A stretch of 18,813 nucleotides of DNA from DASVLX01 sp035552275 (GTDB taxonomy: Bacteria; Actinomycetota; Actinomycetes; Mycobacteriales; Pseudonocardiaceae): positions 1 to 18,813 of the forward strand of contig DASZLR010000196.1 in the NCBI GenBank assembly GCA_035552275.1. Reading direction: 5' to 3'. Shown in pieces: positions 13,250 to 18,813 of the stretch. Positions within the stretch are counted from its first letter, which is position 1, and every line of letters begins with the position of its first letter. A model generated the notes under the pieces. It saw only the letters and a program-made list of their open reading frames with translations. It did not search any database and was not told the DNA's origin. The position numbers were made by a program, and so were the translations under genes.

Positions 13250-14047
13250 ATGTCAGAGACGTTGGACTGGGTTCCCGAGGGCGTCGACATGGAGGTGCCC
13301 AGCGCCGCCCGCATCTACGACTTTCTGTTGGGCGGCGCGCACAACTTCGCCGCCGACCGTGCGGTGGGGGAGAAGGTGCTCCAGGTGCTGCCGGACGGTC
13401 GCGCGGTCGCCCGCTCGAACCGGGCGTTCCTGGGTCGCGCCGTCCGCTACATGATCGACGCCGGCATTCCGCAGTTCCTCGATCTCGGCTCGGGCATCCC
13501 CACCGTGGGCAATGTGCATGAAGTCGCCCAGAAAGCCGACGCGAGCAGCCGGGTGGTGTATGTCGACCACGAGCCGGTCGCGGTCGCGCACAGCGAGTTG
13601 ATGTTGCGGGGCAACGACCTGGCGACGGTCATCCAGGCCGACCTGTGCCGGCCCGACGACGTGCTCGCGTCGCCCGAGGTGCGCCGGCTGATCGACTTCA
13701 GCCAGCCGGTCGGGCTGCTGATGGTCGCCGTCTTCCACTTCGTGCCCGACCAGCGCAACCCGGCCGAGATCGTGGCGAAGTACCGCGACGCGCTGCCGTC
13801 GGGCAGCCTGATCGCGCTGTCGCACCTGACCGCGGACCAGTTTCCCGGCGAGATGGCCGCCGTCGTCGAGGCGATGCGCAACAGCCGCGACCCGATGTAC
13901 TTCCGCGGCTACGCCGACGTCGCACCGCTGTTCGACGGCCTTGACCTGGTGCCGCCGGGGCTGGTCAGCGCGCCGGCCTGGCGGCCCGAGCCGGACACCG
14001 ACACCGGCCAGGAGGGCGTCTACGCCGGGGTCGGGCGCAAGCCCTGA
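13250..14047 (+). CDS. DUF574 (Methyltransf_19) SAM-dependent methyltransferase
   Basis: Soluble protein of 265 residues, the usual family length. Family signatures are present in order: PSAARIYDFLLGGAHNF (17-33), VARSNRAFLGRAVRYM (53-68), the SAM-binding loop FLDLGSGIPT (77-86), VVYVDHEPV (102-110), DFSQPVGLLMVAVFHFVPD (149-167), SGSLIALSH and a C-terminal GRKP. Actinomycetes carry many copies of this family; substrates are mostly unknown. ATG 13250 is supported by TGAGGA 5 bp upstream. It stands just ahead of paaA but has a 76-bp gap and no overlap, so co-expression is uncertain. It serves as an internal reference for the deleted relative at 16969. Confidence 0.9.
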   Translation: MSETLDWVPEGVDMEVPSAARIYDFLLGGAHNFAADRAVGEKVLQVLPDGRAVARSNRAFLGRAVRYMIDAGIPQFLDLGSGIPTVGNVHEVAQKADASSRVVYVDHEPVAVAHSELMLRGNDLATVIQADLCRPDDVLASPEVRRLIDFSQPVGLLMVAVFHFVPDQRNPAEIVAKYRDALPSGSLIALSHLTADQFPGEMAAVVEAMRNSRDPMYFRGYADVAPLFDGLDLVPPGLVSAPAWRPEPDTDTGQEGVYAGVGRKP

Positions 14048-14109
14048 CCAGCGGCGTTGTCGACGTCGTCGGCGCGATCGCGGCGTCGTTCGTCGTACCA
14101 TAGCGGGTT

Positions 14110-14116
14110 GAGGAGG
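14110..14116 (+). promoter_or_regulatory. strong ribosome binding site of paaA
   Basis: GAGGAGG is 7 bp ahead of ATG 14124 and fixes the paaA start. A TACCAT box just upstream (14096-14101) is a possible -10 element of the paa promoter, with no clear -35 box. Confidence 0.6.
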
Positions 14117-14123
14117 CCCATCC

Positions 14124-15092
14124 ATGACGGCCACGGTGCCCGACGCGGAGCTCGCCCGGCTTGAGCGGCATTTCGAGGCGACGATCGCCGCTGATCAGCG
14201 GATCGAGCCGCGCGACTGGATGCCGGACGCGTACCGGTCGACGCTGGTTCGGCAGATCGCACAGCACGCGCATTCGGAGATCATCGGGATGCAGCCGGAG
14301 GGCAACTGGATCACCCGGGCGCCGTCGTTGCGGCGTAAGGCCATCCTGCTGGCGAAAGTGCAGGATGAGGCGGGGCACGGGCTGTATCTGTATTCGGCGG
14401 CGGAGACGCTGGGCACGGACCGGTCGGAATTGACCGAGAAACTGATCAGCGGCCGGCAGAAGTATTCGTCTATTTTCAATTATCCGACGTTGAGTTTCGC
14501 TGACGTCGGGGTGATCGGTTGGTTGGTCGATGGTGCGGCGATCTGTAACCAGGTGCCGTTGTGTCGTGGTTCGTACGGGCCCTACGCGCGGGCGATGATC
14601 CGGATCTGCAAGGAGGAGTCCTTTCATCAGCGGCAGGGTTTCGAGTTGCTGATGACGATGATGCGCGGCACCGCGGCCCAGCGGCGGATGGTGCGGGAGT
14701 CGGTGGACCGGTGGTGGTGGCCGTCGTTGATGATGTTCGGTCCGCCCGATGCCGAGTCACCGAACAGCGCGCGGTCGATGGGGTGGAAGATCAAGCGGCA
14801 CGGGAATGACGAGTTGCGGCAGCGGTTCGTGGATATGACGGTTCCGCAGGCGAAGGCCCTGGGGGTGACGCTGCCGGATCCGGAACTGAAGTGGAATCCG
14901 GAACGCGGCCACCACGATTTCGGATCGATCGACTGGTCCGAGTTGCGGCGGGTGATCGCCGGGAACGGGCCGTGCAACGCGCAGCGTGTCGCCCACCGCC
15001 GCGCGGCCGATTCCGACGGCGCCTGGGTGCGCGAGGCGGCCGCCGCGCACGCCGCCAGACAAGCGGCTCGACACGGGGAGGACGGCCGATGA
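14124..15092 (+). CDS. paaA: phenylacetyl-CoA epoxidase subunit PaaA (catalytic)
   Basis: Catalytic diiron subunit of the phenylacetyl-CoA 1,2-epoxidase, which epoxidises the aromatic ring of phenylacetyl-CoA using O2. The protein has 322 residues, near the family norm. Expected iron-ligand motifs are present: E52 in HSEIIGMQPEGNW, E82 and H85 in VQDEAGHG, and the KEESFHQRQGFE block (163-174) with its Glu and H168. The conserved MGWKIKRHGNDELRQRFVDM and LPDPELKWNPE stretches confirm PaaA rather than PaaC. The Ala/Arg-rich C-terminal 30 residues are variable. Its stop overlaps the paaB start (ATGA), so the operon is translationally coupled. Confidence 0.96.
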   Translation: MTATVPDAELARLERHFEATIAADQRIEPRDWMPDAYRSTLVRQIAQHAHSEIIGMQPEGNWITRAPSLRRKAILLAKVQDEAGHGLYLYSAAETLGTDRSELTEKLISGRQKYSSIFNYPTLSFADVGVIGWLVDGAAICNQVPLCRGSYGPYARAMIRICKEESFHQRQGFELLMTMMRGTAAQRRMVRESVDRWWWPSLMMFGPPDAESPNSARSMGWKIKRHGNDELRQRFVDMTVPQAKALGVTLPDPELKWNPERGHHDFGSIDWSELRRVIAGNGPCNAQRVAHRRAADSDGAWVREAAAAHAARQAARHGEDGR

Positions 15093-15379
15093 GCGAGCGA
15101 GTCAACTGGCCGCTGTATGAGGTTTTCGTGCGCGGCAAGCGCGGGCTCAACCATGTGCACGTCGGTTCGGTGCATGCCGCCGACGCGGAAATGGCGCTGC
15201 ACAACGCCCGCGACCTGTACACCCGGCGCAATGAGGGCGTGAGCATCTGGGTGGTGCGCTCGGCGGACATCACCGCGTCCAGCCCGGACGAGAAGGACCC
15301 GTTCTTCGCGCCGGCCGGCGACAAGGTGTACCGGCATCCCACCTTTTATCAGATCCCCGCCGACGTCCCGCACATCTGA
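15089..15379 (+). CDS. paaB: phenylacetyl-CoA epoxidase subunit PaaB
   Basis: Small bridging subunit of 96 residues in the PaaABCE epoxidase complex, where it helps join PaaAC heterodimers into larger assemblies. The sequence shows the typical WPLYEVFVRGKRGLNHVHVG start, the HAADAEMALHNARDLYTRR helix, GVSIWVV and the ending KVYRHPTFYQIPADVPHI. ATG 15089 overlaps the paaA stop by 4 bp, and paaC starts 8 bp after the end. Confidence 0.96.
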   Translation: MSERVNWPLYEVFVRGKRGLNHVHVGSVHAADAEMALHNARDLYTRRNEGVSIWVVRSADITASSPDEKDPFFAPAGDKVYRHPTFYQIPADVPHI

Positions 15380-15387
15380 GGCCCGCC

Positions 15388-16272
15388 ATGTCCTTTGACA
15401 ACGCCTACGAGGCTCTCGCCGACGCCGACGATGACGCGCGGTGGGCCTATGGTATGGATTGCGGCGATCCACTGTCCGGCTTGGACGATCCGATTCCGTC
15501 CGATGTAGATGGTGATGACCTCGCGGCTTACTGCCTGATGCTCGGCGACGACGCGCTGGTCATGTCGCACCGGCTGCAACAGTGGTGCACCCGCGCGCCG
15601 GAGATCGAGGACGAGCTGGCTATCGCCAACATCGGCCTGGATCTGTTGGGGCAGGCCCGTTTGCTGCTGACCCGCGCCGGGCACGCCGACGGCAGCGGGC
15701 GCACCGAGGACGACTACGCCTACCTACGAGACGAATCCGAATTCCGCAACGTCCGGCTGGTCGAGGCGGCGCGCGGAGATTTCGCCCAACTCGCCGCGAC
15801 CCTGCTGGTGTTCTCCACGTGGCGGCTGGCCCTGCTGCACAAGCTCACCGAGTCGGGTGATCCGGTGCTGGCGGCTGTGGCGGCCAAGGGCGTCAAGGAG
15901 GTCGCGTACCACCGCGAGTACGCGGCCGGCTGGGTGATCCGGCTCGGTGACGGCACCGACTACTCGCGCGAGCGGATGCTGGCCGGGCTGGCCGAGGTCT
16001 GGCCGTGGGTCGGGGAACTGTTCACGCCGCACGAGATCGAGGTTCGGCTGGCCCGGTTCGGTGTCGCGGTCGACCCGTCGACGCTGCGCGCCGAGTTCGA
16101 CGCCGTACTCGCTGGGGTTTTCGCCGCCGCCACTGTCGTCCCACCGGAGGCGCCGGCGATGGCCACGGTCAGCGGGCGAGCCGGCCGGGACGGCGTGCAC
16201 ACCGAGGCGATGGGCTACCTGATCGCCGAACTGCAACACGTCGCCCGCGCGTACCCCGGAGCGACCTGGTGA
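15388..16272 (+). CDS. paaC: phenylacetyl-CoA epoxidase subunit PaaC (structural)
   Basis: Structural ferritin-like partner of PaaA, 294 residues. The family core begins around AAYCLMLGDDALVMSHRLQQW and continues with EIEDELAIANIGLDLLGQAR, ANVRL-type and TLLVFSTWRLALLHKL helices, KGVKEVAYHREYAAGWVIRLGDG and the final GRDGVHTEAMGYLIAELQHVARAYPGA. About 40 N-terminal residues before the core are Asp-rich and longer than in the E. coli protein, which may be a lineage feature. TGAGG precedes ATG 15388. Its stop overlaps GTG of paaD (GTGA). Confidence 0.95.
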   Translation: MSFDNAYEALADADDDARWAYGMDCGDPLSGLDDPIPSDVDGDDLAAYCLMLGDDALVMSHRLQQWCTRAPEIEDELAIANIGLDLLGQARLLLTRAGHADGSGRTEDDYAYLRDESEFRNVRLVEAARGDFAQLAATLLVFSTWRLALLHKLTESGDPVLAAVAAKGVKEVAYHREYAAGWVIRLGDGTDYSRERMLAGLAEVWPWVGELFTPHEIEVRLARFGVAVDPSTLRAEFDAVLAGVFAAATVVPPEAPAMATVSGRAGRDGVHTEAMGYLIAELQHVARAYPGATW

Positions 16273-16772
16273 GCGGGCCGGTCGACGCGCGGGCGGTCGC
16301 CGAGACGGTGACCGATCCGGAGCTGCCGATGCTGACCCTGGCCGACCTCGGCGTGCTGCGCGAGGTCAGCGAACACGACGGTCGGGTGGCGGTCACCATC
16401 ACGCCGACCTACACCGGTTGTCCGGCGCTGGAGACCATGCGCGACGACCTCCGGCACGCGCTGCGGGACGCCGGCTACCGCGAGGTCGAGGTCCGGCTGG
16501 CGCTGCGCCCGCCGTGGACGACCGACTGGATCACGCCGGCCGGCCGTCGCAAGCTCGCCGAGGCCGGCATCGCCCCGCCCGCAGCCGCGCCGCGCACTCC
16601 GAGCGCCGGTCCGATTCCGCTTGCCCTGGGGTCGACCGTGGTGGCGGTGCCATGTCCCCGTTGCGACAGCACCGACACCGTGGAACTGTCCCGGTTTTCC
16701 AGCACCGCCTGCAAGGCGCTGTACCGGTGCCGCTGGTGCCATGAGCCCTTCGAGCACGTCAAGGAGATATAG
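16269..16772 (+). CDS. paaD: PaaD, MIP18/DUF59-type Fe-S maturation protein
   Basis: Protein of 167 residues thought to help mature the Fe-S protein of the phenylacetyl-CoA epoxidase system. Residues 8-95 are a MIP18/DUF59 domain with TVTDPELPMLTLADLGVLR and the conserved C51 in TYTGCPA. The C-terminal part is a Cys-rich knuckle: C129 and C132 (CPRC), C148, then C154 and C157 (CRWC), a likely Zn site typical of PaaD. The GTG start overlaps the paaC stop. An AAGGAG Shine-Dalgarno is embedded in its last codons (16761-16766); in complete operons a site there would serve paaE, but no paaE follows. Confidence 0.94.
   Translation: MSGPVDARAVAETVTDPELPMLTLADLGVLREVSEHDGRVAVTITPTYTGCPALETMRDDLRHALRDAGYREVEVRLALRPPWTTDWITPAGRRKLAEAGIAPPAAAPRTPSAGPIPLALGSTVVAVPCPRCDSTDTVELSRFSSTACKALYRCRWCHEPFEHVKEI
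16761..16766 (+). promoter_or_regulatory. ribosome binding site at the end of paaD
   Basis: AAGGAG lies 8 bp ahead of GTG 16775 and decides the start of the small antitoxin-like ORF. Its placement inside the paaD tail is what is expected for a fifth paa gene. Confidence 0.5.
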
Positions 16773-16774
16773 CC

Positions 16775-16936
16775 GTGACTCCCAGCGAACGACGTCGAGC
16801 CGAAATGATCGCGGCTGGTCGGCTGCGCCCCGCCCGTTCACCCGGACTGGACCGTTGGTCGCCATTGCCGCTGATCGAGTATGGTCCGACGCTCTCAGAA
16901 GTGTGGTTGGAGATGCGCCAGCAGGAACGCACCTGA
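16775..16936 (+). CDS. 53-residue ORF resembling the C-terminal part of a Phd/YefM-type antitoxin
   Basis: Reads SERRRAEMIAAGRLRPARSPGL near the start and ends PLIEYGPTLSEVWLEMRQQERT. This pattern (an AGRLRPA-type linker, Pro-rich turn, then a short acidic helix) resembles the toxin-neutralising tail of actinobacterial Phd/YefM and VapB-like antitoxins as I recall them; this is a resemblance, not a proven match. The DNA-binding N-terminal domain is absent. GTG 16775 has AAGGAG 8 bp upstream, so it may be translated as the last cistron of the paa operon. No toxin gene is adjacent, although the Fic-family gene at 17604 is distantly related to Doc toxins. It is either a relic or a small protein of unknown role. 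Confidence 0.4.
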   Translation: MTPSERRRAEMIAAGRLRPARSPGLDRWSPLPLIEYGPTLSEVWLEMRQQERT

Positions 16937-16968
16937 TCTACCTCGGTTTCGAAGGGACTTGGTACCTG

Positions 16969-17583
16969 ATGAGCGGGACTGGCGACGATCACGAGCGAGG
17001 CGGCTTACCGGACCCAAGCGGCATCGACATCAGTCGGCCCAGCACGGCGCGCATCTACGACTACTGGCTCGGCGGAAGCCACAACTTCGCCTCGGATCGA
17101 GAGGTGGGCGAGCGAGCGGCGAACGCCAGGCCCGCGCTGCGTCCCACCGCGTGGGCGAATCGCGTCCTGGACAGCGATCGGCTGCGCGACATCCTCGATC
17201 TCGACCAGCCGGTGGCGATCTTGCTGATCTCCGTGCTGCACTTCATCTCCGATGACGACGACCCCGCCGGCATCGTGCGCGCCTACCGCGATCGGGTCGC
17301 CGCGGGCAGCTATCTCGCCCTGTCTCACGGCATCCGGGACGGCAGCAATCCCGGCGGTCAGACCAGCGCGGTCAGCGCCTACCAACGGGTGACCCGAGTG
17401 CCGGTGGTCGTGCGCACCACGTGGGAGATCGGCGCCTGGTTCGACGGACTCGGCATCGAGCCGCCCGGCCTGGTGCGGGTCAACGAGTGGCGACCCGACG
17501 CCGACACGGCTACCGGGCTGATCGCTCAGGTCGGCCCCTGGCCCGCAAGTCGGCATGACCCTATATTTAGGGTTATGCTGTAA
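16969..17583 (+). pseudogene. internally deleted DUF574 methyltransferase
   Basis: Open frame of 204 codons. It has the DUF574 N-terminus (RPSTARIYDYWLGGSHNFASD) and C-terminal half (LDQPVAILLISVLHFISDDDDP, SYLALSHGIRDG, a WRP-DADTATG tail). Aligned by eye with the intact protein at 13250, it jumps from the ANR after the first signature directly to VLDSDRLRDI, lacking about 79 residues that contain the SAM-binding FLDLGSGIPT and VVYVDHEPV motifs. The deletion keeps the frame. Without these the protein should not bind SAM in the usual way, so I call it a pseudogene; a repurposed protein cannot be excluded. The last codons run into the palindrome upstream of the Fic gene. ATG 16969 has only a weak GAAGGGA site. 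Confidence 0.72.
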
Positions 17584-17596
17584 CCCTAAATATAGG
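17560..17596. promoter_or_regulatory. 37-nt AT-rich perfect palindrome overlapping the Fic ribosome binding site
   Basis: Two 16-bp arms, CCTATATTTAGGGTTA and its exact complement, are separated by TGCTG. Each arm also contains its own near-palindrome (CCTATATTTAGG, 10 of 12 positions symmetrical). The right arm shares AGG with the AGGAG Shine-Dalgarno (17594-17598) of the Fic gene and contains the stop codon of the preceding pseudogene. The AT-rich composition stands out from its surroundings. It could be an operator, possibly bound by the Fic protein's own C-terminal domain, or an mRNA hairpin hiding the ribosome binding site. Confidence 0.7.
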
Positions 17597-17603
17597 AGCG
17601 CGC

Positions 17604-18813
17604 ATGGCAAAGGTTGTTCGGCATCGGTGGGACGGTGAGTGGTCGGCGCCGTCCCGTCGCGATCGGCAGCCGTGCACCTACGAGGCGTATGTTCCCGATC
17701 CCCTCGTTGGTCGGAAGATCACGTTGGACGGCGATGTCGCCGCCGATGTCGCCGACGCGGAAGCGGCCGTCGCCCGGCTCGATGCCGAGGCCACGGCCCT
17801 CACCGACACCGAGGTACTCGCCCGATTGTTGCTTCGAGCCGAGTCAGTCGCATCGTCCCGGATCGAAGGGCTGGAGGTGGGACCGCGTCGACTGCTGCGC
17901 GCCGAGGTGGCCCGTCAAACGGCCGAATCGGCCGAATTCGCGGAACCGGCTGTTGACGTGACAGCAGGCGAAGTGCTCGCCAATGTCGATGCGATGACTC
18001 GGACGGTGCAGAGCACGGCGGTGGGCGAGCCCATCACATTGGACCATATTCTCGATTTCCATCGCCGCCTGCTGGCCGGAAGCGGAATCGCGGAGTATGC
18101 GGGGCAGATTCGGACCGAGCAGAACTGGATCGGCGGCAGTGACTACAACCCGTGTTCCGCCGCCTTTGTGCCACCTCCGCCGGAACTGGTCGAGGAACTG
18201 CTGTCCGATCTTTGCGCGTTCTGCAACGACGATGGCCTGCCCGTCGTCGCCCAGGCGGCGATCGCCCACGCCCAGTTCGAGACGATCCATCCGTTCGCTG
18301 ACGGCAATGGCAGGACCGGTCGCGCCCTGATTCATTTGGTTATGCGTCGGCGAGCTCTCACCTCACGTGTTCTGCTGCCGGTTTCCCTGGTCCTTGCCAC
18401 CTGGTCGCGCGACTATATCGACGGGCTGGTGCGCACCCGATACAACGGCCCCGCGACATCATCGGCCGCACATGAGGGGATCAATATCTGGATTGGCCGA
18501 TTCGCCGGAGCGTGCAGCAGAGCGGTGGACGATGCCAACCTTTTCGAGCAGCGGTCCCAGGACATTCAGCGGCAGTGGCGGGCACGCCTGGGGACCGTTC
18601 GCCGCGGGTCCGCCGTCGACCTTCTGCTGCCCATGCTCGTTGGAACGCCCATCATCACCGCGGGCGGCGCCGCCACGTTGATCGGCCGCAGCTTTCCACA
18701 GACCAACCAGGCCATCAGCCGATTGGTCGCCGCGGGCATCCTCGCTCAGGTCACTGTCGGCCGGCGAAACCGTGCCTTTGAAGCGCCAGAGGTCATTGCC
18801 GCGTTCACCGACC
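17604..18813 (+). CDS. class II Fic-domain protein (AMP-transferase type), 3' end beyond the window
   Basis: At least 403 residues, still open at the window edge. Domains in order: an N-terminal region with the inhibitory helix motif SSRIEG (84-89, pattern S-x3-E-G), which places it in class II; the Fic core with the complete catalytic motif HPFADGNGRTGR (229-240); and a C-terminal winged-helix-like region (about 348-395, with SFPQTNQAISRLVAAGIL). Fic proteins with this motif usually transfer AMP from ATP to Tyr, Ser or Thr of a target protein, held inactive by the Glu of the inhibitory motif (E88). AGGAG precedes ATG 17604. Codon choice is less G/C-biased than in the paa genes, a possible sign of transfer. 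The target is unknown. Confidence 0.92.
   Translation, partial: MAKVVRHRWDGEWSAPSRRDRQPCTYEAYVPDPLVGRKITLDGDVAADVADAEAAVARLDAEATALTDTEVLARLLLRAESVASSRIEGLEVGPRRLLRAEVARQTAESAEFAEPAVDVTAGEVLANVDAMTRTVQSTAVGEPITLDHILDFHRRLLAGSGIAEYAGQIRTEQNWIGGSDYNPCSAAFVPPPPELVEELLSDLCAFCNDDGLPVVAQAAIAHAQFETIHPFADGNGRTGRALIHLVMRRRALTSRVLLPVSLVLATWSRDYIDGLVRTRYNGPATSSAAHEGINIWIGRFAGACSRAVDDANLFEQRSQDIQRQWRARLGTVRRGSAVDLLLPMLVGTPIITAGGAATLIGRSFPQTNQAISRLVAAGILAQVTVGRRNRAFEAPEVIAAFTD

Noticed and set aside
16775..17583. A degraded paaE
   Set aside because: Neither frame examined shows a ferredoxin reductase RxYS motif or the CxxxxCxxC cluster of PaaE; the sequence matches a DUF574 methyltransferase instead.

Overview
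The window is chromosomal DNA from a high-GC actinomycete. Third codon positions are strongly G/C, GTG starts and ATGA/GTGA stop-start overlaps are common, and some promoters look leaderless. The families present (DUF3558 lipoprotein, DUF574 methyltransferases, a mycothiol-dependent-type TIGR03083 protein, paaABCD) suit a filamentous actinobacterium, perhaps Pseudonocardiales. That placement is inference. The window holds 22 intact or partial protein genes, four of them small hypotheticals, plus one internally deleted methyltransferase gene. No rRNA, tRNA, CRISPR array or insertion sequence was seen.

Layout. 80-637 (-) encodes a DUF3558-like lipoprotein. 720-2190 (+) is a cassette of ArsR regulator, SRPBCC protein and TIGR03083 protein, joined by overlapping stop/start codons. 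2198-5695 (-) is an overlapping operon, read pgeF, murL, murD2. 5804-7429 (+) holds a second SRPBCC-ArsR pair followed by a DUF899 thioredoxin-like protein. 7455-10129 (-) has a duplicated histidine-rich protein, a DHA2-type MFS exporter and its TetR regulator. 10259-12198 (-) has a membrane-anchored P-loop NTPase with Sel1 repeats, preceded by an overlapping 57-residue ORF. 12301-13174 holds two small hypothetical genes, whose ends overlap tail to tail, and a YvlD/phage-holin-family membrane protein. 13250-14047 (+) is an intact DUF574 methyltransferase. 14124-16772 (+) is paaABCD of the phenylacetyl-CoA epoxidase. 16775-17583 has a 53-codon antitoxin-like ORF and a DUF574 gene that has lost its SAM-binding core. 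17604 to the window end is a class II Fic protein, cut by the window edge.

Most notable is the pgeF-murL-murD2 operon. By family knowledge, MurD2 adds L-Glu to UDP-MurNAc-L-Ala and MurL then epimerises the terminal L-Glu to D-Glu, bypassing glutamate racemase and canonical MurD. PgeF/YfiH is implicated in removing peptidoglycan precursors that carry the wrong first amino acid. One overlapping transcript would therefore encode three enzymes acting around the same precursor, UDP-MurNAc-L-Ala(-Glu). This looks like a compact module for quality control and for an alternative D-Glu route.

Other signals worth attention are palindromic operators that coincide with predicted -10 boxes in front of both ArsR-containing units, a 37-nt AT-rich perfect palindrome overlapping the Fic ribosome binding site, a 39-nt hairpin just upstream of the histidine-rich gene, and an apparently missing paaE with its expected ribosome binding site now in front of an antitoxin-like fragment.
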